Assembly: GCF_011745365.1 (NCBI RefSeq)
Contig: NW_024468919.1
Coordinates: 62,001 to 126,000 of the forward strand
Source of the DNA: Cryphonectria parasitica EP155
Lineage: Eukaryota; Ascomycota; Sordariomycetes; Diaporthales; Cryphonectriaceae
DNA length: 64,000 nucleotides
Direction: 5' to 3'
Below, piece after piece: positions 45,452-58,400 of this stretch. Both the position numbers and the translations under genes were made by a program. Numbering within the stretch: position 1 is the stretch's first letter; the number at the start of each line of letters is the position of its first letter. The notes under the pieces are model-generated. The model did no database searches and was not told where the DNA came from. It saw nothing but the letters and a program-made list of their open reading frames with translations.

Positions 45452-47431
45452 ATGCGAGGTGCTTACTATCACGCCACCGGCGCATTCGGAAGAGCTATCG
45501 GAGATGCAGTTGAGGCAACCTCGTCCTCCCCCTCCTCCTCCTTATCACAATCAGCACGGGCACAGATTGATCGACGGGCCTGGCCGACGCGAATCGAACA
45601 TCCCAGACCTCAATCACAGTCAGCAGAAGTCGTATCTAAACGCCAGCTGGATGAGAGGGAGAGCATGCTGCGACCGCGGATAAATGACTCAAATCTGCCG
45701 CGAGAGAAAGAGATAGAACAAGAGTCGCATTGTATGAAAGCGTGCAGTGTAGTCGGAACTGCGGCGTCATGGAGGCCGATCCTCGCAGCGTATTTGGAGA
45801 ATATGCATCACCGAGTTCCATTTTGCAGCTACGTGGATATACTGAGGACCAACGAGGGCGAGGCAGAGGTGCAGGTAATGGCGCACCCGGCACGGATGCA
45901 ACTCATCCAGCTATACATGGCCTGCGCTATCGGGGCGTGTGTCAAGCAGCTCATCGGCGCTGTGTCGCCTGCAGCGCAGGCCCATGAGTTTCTTGAGAGG
46001 GCGCTGGCGCTACAAGCAATGCTACAGGGAAAAGAAGAGGTGGGTCTCGTCGATCAAGCTGAGATTACGCTATGGCTGGTCTTGTACAAGCTGCGGACTT
46101 CGTATACGAACGAGGTCTGGTCTTTGATCGGATCGGCTATGCGCGCCGCCATAGCTGCGGACCTGCACCGCGAGCGACACTACCACGACCGCATGCCGCC
46201 GCCCGAAGCAGAGCGGCATTGTCTACTATTTTGGGCTGTCTACACGATCGAGAGGAACGTTTGCTGGGCCATGAGACGACCATTCAGCCTAGCAGACTAC
46301 GACATCGACGTGCGGCTGCCCACGCCGCTGAGCCATCCGGCCTGCCTCCAAGGGAACGAGAGCAACAAATAGTCTTCGGGTAGCCCAAACCGGCCGGTGG
46401 ATTTGAGGATGTTTATTACCTCCATCAGGCTAGCTTGTATCAATTCGCAAGTCTACGTACAAGCGTATCGGACGGGCCGTGACTGCGTTGCATCGGATGT
46501 ACTGCCTCTCCTGGAGCAGATGCGCGAGCTTGATGTTGCCTTGCCGCAATGCAGTGCCCCGGATTACGAGTTTCTTCAATTGCATATAAATATTTCCGTG
46601 CGGATGCTCATCAAACCACTGTTATCCACCCTGTATTCATCAGACTCCCTCACTCGATCCTGCTTGGAAGCAGCGGGTGCTGTCTGCCGCCTATTCAAGC
46701 GCCTCCGGCTTAATCACAGTATTGGCTTCTCCTCTCCTATGATCAAGTCTGTTTTTCTTGGCAGGAATGACTATCTGGTGAGGGCCATGGAAACCTAATC
46801 CGTAAATGATTATTTTTTTTGGGCGGGGGGGGGGGGGCGGAGGTCTGAGATGCAGCCAAGCTGATTTGCGAAAATCTCAAGTTTCATCATATCCAAAACA
46901 CCTAGCTTCTGGACACCAGGGTGAGCTAATGACCTGCGCGCATGCTCCTCCTTACTCTTTGCCGCAGCGGAGAGAAACATCGGTGTCCGGGATTACTGTG
47001 AGACGCTGGGTGCTATTATTGATGGCGTGTCCGAATATGTAGAGCAGGTGTCTAATGCTGCCGCCGCCAACACCACAAGTCCGCTGAGCGTCCTTTCTGG
47101 CGGTCAGCAAATTGTCGAGGGTGGGCCAGTGAGCTCGCTTCCCAGTAGCGCCGCTCGAAGCACGGAGGACGCCTTTGATCGGCTGCGGCACGAGTTTCGG
47201 AAGGTAAAGTGCAGGTTCACCTCATCCTATCCCAACTTTAGCCTCGAACCCCAGAATCTGAACGCTGGGGTTTCATTTAATCGGGGACCAACCCCATCGG
47301 TTACAGAGACGTCTTGTGTAGGATCTCTTGGTTTTGACGCGGCCCATCAATCAAGCCCGTTTGACTCGTTCAGCGACGGGATTGACATGGGAAGCCTGGA
47401 TTTCTTTGCCGCAGGTAATGATTTCCTATAA
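45452..47431 (+). pseudogene. Zinc-finger-less fungal regulator, stop-interrupted
   Basis: The frame from ATG 45452 encodes a recognisable fungal_trans central domain (AAYLENMHHRVPFCSYVDIL, LYMACAIGACVKQLIG, SLIGSAMRAAIAADLHRER, LLFWAVYTIERNVCWAMRRP). It is cut by TAG at 46370-46372 but continues in the same frame with SSGSPNRPVDLRMFITSIRLA to 46798. A third piece, recognisable from about 46970 (ERNIGVRDYCETLGAIIDGV) to 47431, is out of phase with the best-looking intron (GTGAGG...GCCGCAG), so no clean splice joins it. No Zn2Cys6 cluster is found upstream. It is most likely a decayed regulator of the adjacent terpenoid locus. A truncated but functional protein of 306 aa cannot be excluded. 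A G-run of about 13 lies near 46830. Confidence 0.65.
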
Positions 47432-50400
47432 GTGATACATCAATTACTCTCAAGTCCCGAAACCCGAGTACCGAGGAAGTTGGTAGCGGTAGAGTTGACT
47501 CCGTGAGTGTCTAGTTAAGTTTTGAACTGTAAGATTGTTGGCTTGAAATCTGTATCGTGTTCTGTGCCTTACACGCACACAAGCAGTTACCCCAGAATTT
47601 GCAACGCTGCGATCAAATGAGGCGAGCGTTTTTACCAAAGTAGTCTCGGGTTGTCGTTTCTCCTGCTGGACCAAATCCTGTCTGTGCCGTAGCATTGAAA
47701 ATGCTGCCAAAAGAAAGAAAAGGGGAAACAACTGGTCAGCTAAGACTACCTAGATGGAGAGTGCCTGGCGATAATGGGGGCCAAGGACTCGCTAGCCCTC
47801 GCATAGTAAGGTTCACACCGGCTTGGTTGGCGTAATGAAATTGGTCAGCCTAGGTTGGTTAGCTGACGAAGCCATGTCCAGCCATAAAGTGGCTTCGAGT
47901 CACGTCGGTCTCGATAATTCAAATCCTGGAGCCCCAGCTTCATTGCAGTGTAACTCACTAGGGGAGAAAAAAAGGGGAAATGGTTTGTCACCTTGCTTAT
48001 ACACAATCCCATCTGAGGCATTCACATTAGTTTCGCCGTTCGCTATCATAAGCTCATAAGCACCGCCATTTTTCGGGGGGGGGGGGGGAGAAATTAATGA
48101 ACGAACTCACTCAATTCTTGGCTCCCACTAGATCCTTACTCAGATAAAGAGCCGTGCAACTTCGTTAGTTATTATTTAGATATTGAGGATCTAAAAGTCT
48201 TTGAGGAACCAAAATTTCGCCAACCTCTAAACTCTCTAATAGCTCTCATTTATCCCGTAACGAGAAGGCTAAAATGGTAATGAACGACTTTTTTTTTGGA
48301 GAATTTGTATTCCATCATTGAAAACTTCGGCCAAGTCAAGGATTGGTGCCCCGTCATATATCTCTGCGTACCTGAATCCGTCCACGATCGGCTTCCCCTT
48401 GTCTATCGACCTCTTGTTGTGCATTACCTCATCGATAATCTGTTCGAGCTCTGCCTCTGGAATAAATCAAGGCATCCGAACCCCTCGATGCTTATTTTCC
48501 GCAAGAATGAAACTCCTGATTATAATATTTCTTGGAGTGCGCAAATTTTAGGAAACATGCCTTTTTTGATCGCTGCTAATGTCACGCCTGTTGTTCGTAC
48601 TCTCAAAATGTCAGATGTCAAATGAGAGCCCACATTAATCATACTTTCCAAGTGGACCACGTACGATATATCGGAGCATCTTCGAACTTGTGATCGCAAG
48701 CTAGCGAATGACTTCCTCGAGCTTATTTTAAGCTTCAAAAAAGCACAGACATGTTCACAATACTTCCAGAAGACAGGCTTCGGCATCTATCTAGGGCATC
48801 ACGAAGCGGATGTCGACAAATTATGGTTACATGTCAAAACATGATCGGTATCGCTTGTGAAGATGCATTTGAGACAAATGCTCGAATACAGTCTCTTGAA
48901 TTTCTTAATCAGCTTTACCACTGCAATCAAGCAACAACTGGAGGATGAAACTGACGCGAGATTAATTAGGCGAAACTGCGTTCGGCATCTGTCCGTTATC
49001 AATGACCCGCGACACACTGGACGAGGAGAGCGCAGTGCTTTGAACAGCTATAACGATTTCAGTGAGAAAGCTCATCTGCTAAATGATTCTTCCAGGCGAA
49101 TTCTGTACTAGAAGGTGTCATGAGTATGAGGGCATTCACGAGGTGCTTTTCTTGAGTTTGGCCAGATAGGCAAGCAACAATAAGACATCATCCCTTGTAA
49201 ATAAACAACAAATCCCTGGACTAAAGCAGACATATTAGTCCGTTTGTATGCTGTCATAGCCTTGACTTGCGGTTGCCCCTGAATAAGCACGCTTAACTTA
49301 AATTGTGAATGTGTTTGGTCATTGCTCAGCGACCGTTTCTTTTAGTGCAACTGCTCTCGGATCTTGATTGAAGAGCTGTACTGGGATAACACATATTCAA
49401 GACTCGGCCCAGGAGAATGTTCACGTCATGTCTACATTTATTGAAAATCCCAGGTTCAGTGCAGTTTCTAAATATTGCACAGAATTGTGCAGACACCGAT
49501 ATTGACATTACTGGGCATTGGAGCTGAATTGAGCTAAACAAAAATCGTCCTCTGAATTCGCTTTTCCCCCTTGGCCAGACCCATGCGAGCATATGTGGGA
49601 TTCCCCGGACGAACGCACCTTTTGTGGCTACTGTTGTCAAAACCACTAGTTAGGTCAGCCCTCAGATGACATGTAAGCTTAATGTCATTGGTTGCGTATA
49701 AAAAAATATGTCTTTTATTTTCTTCACGGATAGTTATGTATTCTGTCCTTTCACCTTATTCTGACGCTCTATCAGCCTTCTTTTCCTGTCTTTTTCTTCC
49801 TTTCTTAATTTTAATATACAGTGTATGAGTTCGCTTGAGTCGACGGGGCTCTTGCTCATTCGTGGCCTAGATGTTTCTCCGTGCGATATCGCTCAACTCT
49901 TGTCCTCTAGCCTTTCCGAGCACTAATTAGGTTCGTTTTGGTATAGAAAGAAAAAGCCACATGGGGCGGCGAGGCTGGAAGTACATCTAACCCGTTCAGC
50001 TTGACCCATGTGCAAATTTTCACGCTATCATTATAGGTCGAGCGGAGTAAACTAGCATGGACAACACGTGTTGCCGAGGATTTGCCTACGCTGTGAAGGG
50101 GTTTTTCGACCGCGCCGAAAAGTCTATTTTGGATACCACGTGGTACATGGTCTTTTCTGGAGTCATGAAGGCAAGTATTTCTTAGCCCAAAACAATTTTT
50201 TTTTCTTTCCCTCTTGGCCCAAGCGACAAAGGAAAGTTTGAAAGAAATACAATAAAGCAGATGTCAACTCTATCGAGGAGTAGTATATGGTGGAATTGGA
50301 ATTACCTGCTTCTTCACGTTCCTCCTCTGATGGATTTAGGTCTGTACCCATGCTTAGCGACCATCGCCACATGGACGTGAGCTTTTAGAGTTAAATATAT

Positions 50401-51223
50401 GCTATTGCTTCGCCGATCGGTAACGATACCCGACGCGCTGAACATAGGACCTGTAAAGTCAAGCTGCTAAGCGTTCAAACGCATCATAGGCATTATGGAC
50501 AAGGCTAGGCTTCGTATCTTCACGTTCTTGCCTCGGTTCGAAGGACGTCTAGATCAATGCAGAGTTGGGAGAGAGGTCCACCATTCTTTGGTCTATGATG
50601 ACTTGCACTTGGTCCAGAGCGCGAGAGTGCGCTCTGGGCCGAGCTTTGCCTATGCAGTCTATTCCCTCTTCTTATCGAAAAAGATTGTGGATGCCTAAAC
50701 ATTTGTCCGTGTAGAAAAATGATTGGTAGCTTATCAGTCTGCCAAGAAGGGTTTATCCTCAAAATGAGATGTGCGCCGGCAAGCGCGCAGCCACCGCATG
50801 GCCCTAGTATTATGGCTGAGAGCTAGGCTAGATCTATGCATGGATGTGACAAGAGCTTAGCACAGCACGTATCTGGGTCGGGATGGTCCGAGGCATGCCA
50901 ACTATCCAGACTCTCGGGACACGCACGGCGAGGCCGCCGAACCTACCACGAGTATGGCACGACGGGACAGGGATCACACTGGTAGATCAAATCTACGATG
51001 CAGGACTATGGACATCGTACATTGGGGTTCGTGACTTGTAATTGGCAGATTTCTTCCATGTATGCAGCGCTACATTCACAATGTGTTATAAGTATCGACA
51101 GCGTCCTCTCCGTGCATTCCCTTGATCTGTTCGAGTGTCGTCTCCACGGATCGCTGCTCTCATCGAACGATCCCCAGGCCTTTATTAGCCAAGTCATAAG
51201 GGCAGTAGCCTTTGTCTGACACT
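47432..51223. other. Long gene-poor, AT-rich region
   Basis: 3.8 kb without a supportable gene, apart from the short repeat at 47777. There is a G-run of about 13 near 48077. Open frames at 48296-48625, 48857-49111 and 50495-50698 are short and unrecognised. A 42-codon ATG frame at 50057 (MDNTCCRGFAYAVKGFFDRA...) followed by possible splice signals could be part of a small gene, but I could not assemble one. Confidence 0.4.
47777..47803. repeat. Second copy of the 16328 element end
   Basis: GGGGCCAAGGACTCGCTAGC plus CCTCGCA matches the first 27 bp of the element at 16328 at 23 positions. Beyond this, no extended similarity is visible by eye. Confidence 0.4.
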
Positions 51224-54200
51224 ATGAAGTGGCATTTAACCCTGCTGGGTCTTCTCCCAGCCCTGGCAACGGCGCAGGAAGGTGAGTCCTCACGAAAACG
51301 AAGGAGGTCCGACCAGGTTGACAGGCAGGGGCAGTGGGCTTGGAAGCAGCTCGGAACACTGACAGAATCATCTGACTCTTCATATTCCTTAGCATCCTCA
51401 TCGACTTCCTCAAGCACACCTTTGGCCATTGCTTCATCAACATCGTCGACATCAGAAGCCACTACTGCTGCATCGAGCACCACGACGACCTCGAGTGCTG
51501 TCTCGTCGGCCTCGTCTCTGTCTTCCTCGACTGTAACAGGTATGTTCACCAAGCTGACGCTGACAGGGCTTTGCTGATAACATGTAGCATCTCCCTCAAT
51601 TGTCACTGTCGCCCTCGACGGGAGCGGCCAGTTCAGCGTCATCGGCTCCGCCATCTCGTATGCGCAGAGCCACAGCTATCCGACCGTCACTGTCAAAGCC
51701 GGCACCTACTCCGAGAGCATCACGATAGCCGCCGCGGCCACGGTCACCATTGTCGGAGAAGCAGGTGCATCAAACAGCTATGCCGACAACGCTGTTACCA
51801 TTTCCAACAGTGTGGCCGCCCCCTTGACTATCTCGTCTACCGCGATCAAAGGCATCACATTCAGGAACATCAACTTCTACAACTCCAATGCCGCTTCCTC
51901 CGCTGGTGCTGTGTCGATCAAGGGCCTCCAGCACGCCTTCTATGCATGCCAGTTTGTCACAGCTGGATCTGGAGCCGTCACCGGTGGCAATGCCGTTGCT
52001 TTGATTGCTGACTCCTACATGGAGGCGCTGGATAAGGCAGTCTATGCCTACCCTTCGCTGTATATCTACAACACCGTGCTCACCGTGACCAGGTCTGGCG
52101 GCTTGATGACATACACGCAGGGCTACACCTACAATACGATCTTGTACAACTCGACGACCGTCTTCGACTCGTGCTCTGTCGTGCAGAAAACGGGCTACAC
52201 CAACTCCTTCTACCTGTTTGCTGCCAATCAAAATGGCTCTGTTGCTGTCTACCGGAATTCCACGATGGGAAGTTACATAGCGCCATCAGGTGCCTCGATC
52301 GACTCCAAGACACAGTCGCCCGTCAATGCATACTTCGAGTTCTTGAACTCAGGAGCCGGCAGCTACGCCAACAACGCGGTTGCTCGCGCGCCTTATGTCA
52401 AGTATGTGACGCAGGCTTCGCAGATGAGCGTCTACGAGATCCCGAGCTTTTTCTCAAACCAATACCCTAGCGTGGCGACATCGTCAACGTCGTGGATTGA
52501 CAAGGACGTGCTTGCCCGTATCCAGGCCTCAGATGCTGCTCAGGACGCGTTGGCATCAGCTGCGCCTGCTTCATCTATCGCATCTTCGTCGTCATCATCG
52601 GTGGCTTCGTCATCGTCATCGTCGGCGGTGTCATCGTCGGTAGTGTCGTCGTCGTCGTCGTCGTCATCTCCTGCTTCCAGCGCAACTTCGTCGTCACCAA
52701 TAGCATCGTCTTCCCAAAGTTCCAGTTCGGCAGACACCACTTCCCTGTCATCAGCCTCCTCAACAACTGTGAGCTCGACGGTCTCGTCGGCCTCCTCTGC
52801 ATCTGCGACAGCCTCAGGTTGTGTCTTGCCAACGTCTGTCCCCTCGACAGCCAAGACCGTCGGCCCTGCTGGATCGTGCGCCAATTATACTAGTATCGCT
52901 GCTGCCGTGCTGGATCTGCCCTCTGATTCCAGCACACAGTATGTGTACATCCTGGCTGGCACATACACAGAGAAGATCACCATCTCGAGAGCCGGTAGCA
53001 CGATCTTCAGAGGCCAGACAGACAACGCGTTGTCATACAGCGCGAACTTGGTCACAATTCAAACTTCAGGGGCTGTGGCATCCAGTGCAGGAGGCTCGGC
53101 AGCCACCGCAGCCTTCCAGTCCACACAGTACAATGCCAAGAGCCTGGCTTTCTACAACATCAACTTTGCCAACACGTACACAGCTACGGCGAACCAGATT
53201 GCCGTGGCCTTTGTGGCCAAGGCTCAGAAGACTGGTTTCTATGGCTGTAGCTTCACTTCGAGCCAAGGAGCCTTGCTGCTCAACTACGGCGCGTTCTACT
53301 TCGCCGGATCGTTCATCCAGGGCACCACCGATTTCATCTGGGGCCAAGGCGGTGCTTACTTCTACAACACCAAGATTGTCACAACTGGTAGCACTGCCGG
53401 GCAGAGCATTGCAGCCCAGGATTACCAGAGCTCCTACGGCCCCTCAATTCAGGTCTACGACTCTTGCACCATTGTTCCTTCAAGCAGCAGCGTTGCCAAG
53501 AGCTCCACATACCTGGGCAGAGACTACTCCACCTCCTCGTCCACGACCTCGTCGCGTGTGGTCTACATCAACTCCTATCTCGATGCACACATCATGCCGG
53601 TCGGTTGGAAGGTGACTTCCTCGTCGGTAAATGTCACCTTTGTGGAGGCCAACAACACTGGCCCGGGAGCTGCCACTAGCTTGCGCAGCTCGTATGCGCA
53701 GATTCTGTCTAGCAGCTCTGCTTACACCGTTGCCAGCGTCCTGGGAGATGCGAGCTGGCTGGATACTGCTGCCATTGCTCCCTTTAGTGGTTTCCCAGAC
53801 TCCGTGTACGGGACCACAGTCTCTTCGTCCTCCACATCCTCGGTCGCCAGCTCTACTGCCAGCTCTATTGCCAGCTCTACTACCAGCTCAGCGAGCTCTA
53901 CCGCGACAGTTGCGACTACTGCCGTGTACACTGTGGCCCCAACACCCACTGGGAGCCAGTACGGCAGCGTAATGTCCGCTGTGGCCGCTCTGCCAGCGGA
54001 CGGCAAGCCTTACACGATTTCCATCCTGGCGGGCACCTACACGGAGCAAGTCTGGGTGAACCGGACGGGTCTGGGCAAGGTCACTCTGGTCGGCGAGACG
54101 GATTTCCCGAATGATTTCACTCAGAACCAAGTCACCATCCAGTTCTCCATGGGTGTCTCGACGAGCGCGAACTCCGACGAGATCACTCCCGTCATCAACT

Positions 54201-57200
54201 GGAAGAGAACCGACGGTTCCGGCCTCGCCCTGTACAACATTGATTTCATCAACACCTACGCACCGTCATCGAGTACAGCAGCCCTTGCAGCGGACTTTTA
54301 CGGCACCAACATGGCTGCTTACGGTTGCTCCTTCAAGGGATATCAGGACACTCTGCTGGCCAATCAAGGTGTCCAGGTCTTTAGCAACTGCTACATCGAA
54401 GGCAGCGTCGACTTTATCTGGGGCTACAGTAAAGCTTACTTCCACCAGTGCTACATCGCCTCCAACACCGCTGGCGCATGTATAACTGCACAGAACCGGC
54501 CCAGCTCTACCTGGGCGGGCGGCTACGTCTTCGACTCGTGCTATGTCACCTATACCAGCTCTTATGGCACCACTACCGGCACTACCTACCTCGGTCGTCC
54601 ATGGTCCCAGTATGCGGTCGTCGTGTACAAGAACTCGTACCTCGACAAGCATATCGCGGCGGCTGGCTGGAAGATATGGTCAACGAGCAGCCCGCAGACG
54701 GACAACGTCCTGTTTGGCGAGTACAACAACAGCGGTCCAGGTGCCTGGTCCAGTTCTCGAGCTTCATTCGCTACGAACCTGACCGATTCCGCCGCCCAGG
54801 CGTACAACTTGGAGTCATTCATTGGTAGCACCTCTTGGCTTGACTCGACGGCATACAATTACGTGCCAAGCTATCCTCTTGGCTCATCGACTACACCCAC
54901 GACCACCACCAGCCCTACCTCGTCAGCAACAGCCGTGGCTACCTGGGCCCATCCCACCGACGGCACCACGCCACCGGCTGGTGCAGTGCTGGTCTCTGTT
55001 GGTGGCGTCGAAGCTGGCTCCTATAGCAACCTGACAATTGCCTTGGCTAGCCTGCCGGCTGATTCGAGCACGCAGATCATCTTCATGTACCCTGGTACAT
55101 ACACAGAGCAGGTGCCCGCTATCAACCGCGCCGGCCCTGTCATGATTATCGGCTACACCACTGCCAGCCCGGGATCGTCGTACGCGGACAATACTGTGAC
55201 CGTCACCTACGCTCACGGTCTGTCAGTCAGCCCGCTGCCTACTGGCCATTCCGACGCCGAGACAGCAACAGTGTCGACGGCCAGCACCAAGATTTCCTTC
55301 TACAACGTCAACATAGTGAACTCGGCCAACCTCGATGGCAGCCTGTCGAGTTACGTCACCTTGGCCAGCAGCATCTATGGCGACCAGATTGGTTTCTACG
55401 GCTGCTCTTTCATCGGCTGGCAGGATACCCTGCTCACCGGCAACAAGGCTGGCTACCAGTACTACGAGAGCTGCTACATCGAGGGCGCCATCGACTTCAT
55501 CTGGGGCTACAGCAAGGCCTACTTCAAGGGCTGCACTATCGGCGCCAAGCGAGCCGGTTCCGCGATCACTGCCCAGAGTCGTGCGTCGTCGTCAGCAATC
55601 GGAGGATACATCTTTGACCAGTGTCTTTTCACTGAGGCACCAGACGCCACGGTGGACCTGACTCAACAGGTCTACCTCGGTCGCCCCTACAGCAGCTACG
55701 CCCTGGTTGTGGTCAAGAACAGCTACCTGGACTCGATCATCGCGCCGTCGGGATGGAAGATCTGGGGAACTTCCTCGCCCAACACAGACCACATCACCTT
55801 TGCCGAGTACAACAACGCCGGCCCTGGAAACTGGGAGAACAACACCGCGGCCCGTGTGGCGTGGCAGAACTGCACTCTGCTGACCAGCGACACATATCCG
55901 CTGGCGACCGTCATGGGCAGCACCGACTGGATTGACATGACGTATTGGAACAGCATCGTGACGCCCTCGCCCGCGCCGGCAGCCCCCGCGGCTCCTGCTG
56001 CTTCAGCTGCGCCTTATGATGGCACTGTGCCCCCGGCTGGAGCGTTCATTGTGTCCAAGACGGCAATTGACGGTGTGACGACCTACGATACTGTGCAGTC
56101 TGCACTGAATGCGCTGCCCACGTCGAGCAAGACTACCGCCACTGTGTTCATCTACCCTGGCGTCTATGAGGAGCAGCTGGTGCTTAACAAGTCCGGGACG
56201 ACCATCTTTATGGGATACTCGACGGCTAGCGATGACTACAGCAAGAACCAGGTCACAATCTCGTACAACGAGGGCATCGACACGGGCTCCGATGCGTCCA
56301 ACTCTGATTCCGCTACGGTTTATGCCACAGGCAACTACTTCCAGGCTATCAACATCAACTTCAAGAACACTTTTGGAACAACGGAAGAGTAAGTAGTGAT
56401 CTCTACTCCTTTGCTTTTTTTTTAAAAAAAAAATCAAGAGTCTAACATCATGACACAGTTATGCCAGTCTTGGCTTTGCCGTCAAGAGCAGCAAGTACGC
56501 TGGCCTTTACGGCTGCCAGGTGTATGGAAACCAGGACGCACTGTTGATCAACGGCTATCTCTTTGCGTACAACACGTACGTCGAGGGCAATGTCGACATG
56601 ATCTGGGGTGCGGGCGCGGCCTACTTCCTCAACTCGACCATCTCGCCCAACGAGGATAAGGTCTCCCTGACGGCGGACAAGCGGACCGACAACACGACGG
56701 CCGCCGGCTTCGTGTTTGACCAATGCACTGTGACCCCGGCAGCTGGAGCCTCGTTCTCGCAAATCTCGCTGGGCCGGCCCTGGAATTCGTATGCCCGCGT
56801 TGCGTTTATTGAGAGCTACCTGGGCTCTTGTGTCGAGGCTGCTGGCTGGAATGCATGGTCGAGCAGTGATCCTCGCACCAGTGGTGCCATGTTTGGCGAG
56901 TTTGCCAACTATGGCCCCGGTGCCTCTACCTCGGGTCGTGCATCGTTCGCTACTCAGCTGACGGCTACTGATGCCGCGCAGTTCCAGCTCGCGAACTTCT
57001 TTGCGTCGACCTCCTGGATCAACATGACACTGGTGCACACCACCCCATTTACGGCAGCGAATGTCCCAACGGTAACTTCCAGTGCCGTGCCCTCGGTCAC
57101 AACAGTGACGGCAGTCTCGATTTCGACTGTTCGCGCCAACTTGAAGGTCACCACGACCGCGCTGCCTGTGACGGTGACGCAGGCCACCACGACCACACTG

Positions 57201-58400
57201 AGCGTCGGCACTACCATCACACCAGCAGCGACCACCGACATCGAGACTGCAAAGTCGACCAGCACTGTGACTACCACGAGCTCGGGGACGGACAAGACCG
57301 TCACCTCCGTGTCCACTGTTCTGGTGAATGATGCCGTCACTGTCACCCCTGCTTTGGCCACCGTAACGTCGACAGTTAAGTCCACCATCACTGCGACTTC
57401 CGTTGTGACTGTCACGGCCAAGGCAACGACTGTCAAGTCGTCTACCACGGTTACAAGCATAATAACGTCCACTCCCAAAGCCACGACTGTCACCGTGTCC
57501 CAAGGCACCAGCATCACTGTGACTGCCACTGTCACCCCCGGCACCAAAAAGGTCACCAGCTCTACCACGGTCACCGCCGGAACCGGAGGCACGACAACCA
57601 CAACTGCCAAGGCCACGACTACCACCGTTTCCGTCACCACGACTACTACTTCCACTGCCAAGTCTACCACTACCCTGACGTGCATCCCGAGTGCAGCCAA
57701 GGCCAAGCGCAGCGTCATCTTTGGTCGGCCCGACGACACGCCCCTTCTCGCCGTCAGAGCCACCACGTCGGCTCCTGCGTCTGGAACAGTCACCGTGACT
57801 GTCGTCTCCTACACCACAACCTTCACCGCCACAGGCACGACGACCATTCCCGGCAGCACCACCACCACCCTCACACAAGTGACCAAGACCACCGGCAAGA
57901 CCACGACGCTCAAGCCCGTGACCGTCACCGATACTACCGTCTCTGTTGTCCTCAAGACCGTTGGCACGACTATCCCTGGCACTACCGCGACCACCACTGT
58001 CGTCACTACCAAGACCACCGGCAAGGCGACCACCCTGAAGGCGTCCACCACCACGGTCTACACCACTTCCCTCGCCACCGCGACGGCCAAGGCCACCGTC
58101 ACCGCTCCGGGAGTCGTCACCACCAGCGTCGAGACCGTCACCTCCAAGGCCACTACCACACTGCCCGCGCAGACAGTCACCGTGGTCAAGAGCGCCGACA
58201 CGACGATCAAGACGACTGTGACGCTGGCGACGCCGACGAGCACGGTCTGGAAGACGGCAACAGTGACGCTGAAGCCGAGCGTCACGGTGACGTCGCAGTC
58301 TACAGTCACCAAGACAACGACCGTGAAGGTGAAGACTACGGTCACTAGTGTAGTGGCGACCAAGACGAAGGCGGGTGCCGTTGCGTGTAGTGCTGTGTAA
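51224..58400 (+). CDS. Giant secreted multi-domain pectinesterase-like protein
   Basis: Exons 51224-51539, 51588-56388 and 56459-58400 join in frame to 2352 aa. A further in-frame 111-nt intron (51282-51392, GTGAGT...CTTAG) probably removes a basic stretch after the signal peptide, giving 2315 aa. The order is: signal peptide (MKWHLTLLGLLPALATAQ), a Ser-rich segment, then five tandem right-handed beta-helix domains of the pectin methylesterase (CE8) type, and a Thr-rich tail of about 600 residues. Domains 3 and 4 keep the catalytic set (YQDTLL or WQDTLL, VDFIWG or IDFIWG, LGRPW or LGRPY). Domain 5 has NQDALL, VDMIWG and LGRPW. Domain 2 has SQGALLL but retains TDFIWG. Domain 1 has lost all three motifs. 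The protein should act outside the cell or in the wall on methylated pectin. A KR pair near 57710 in the tail may be a Kex2 site. The tail ends without a clear GPI signal. Confidence 0.88.

Noticed and set aside
38231..47431. Extending the PKS-NRPS cluster to include the terpenoid locus
   Set aside because: A 2-kb gap, a separate regulator and absence of the shared promoter motif argue for an independent locus.
48296..49111. Short ORFs as a small gene
   Set aside because: There is no consistent frame, splice set or recognisable domain.
56448..57878. 476-codon Gly/Arg-rich antisense ORF
   Set aside because: It is the complement of the Thr/Val repeat and esterase domain 5; its low complexity mirrors the sense codons.
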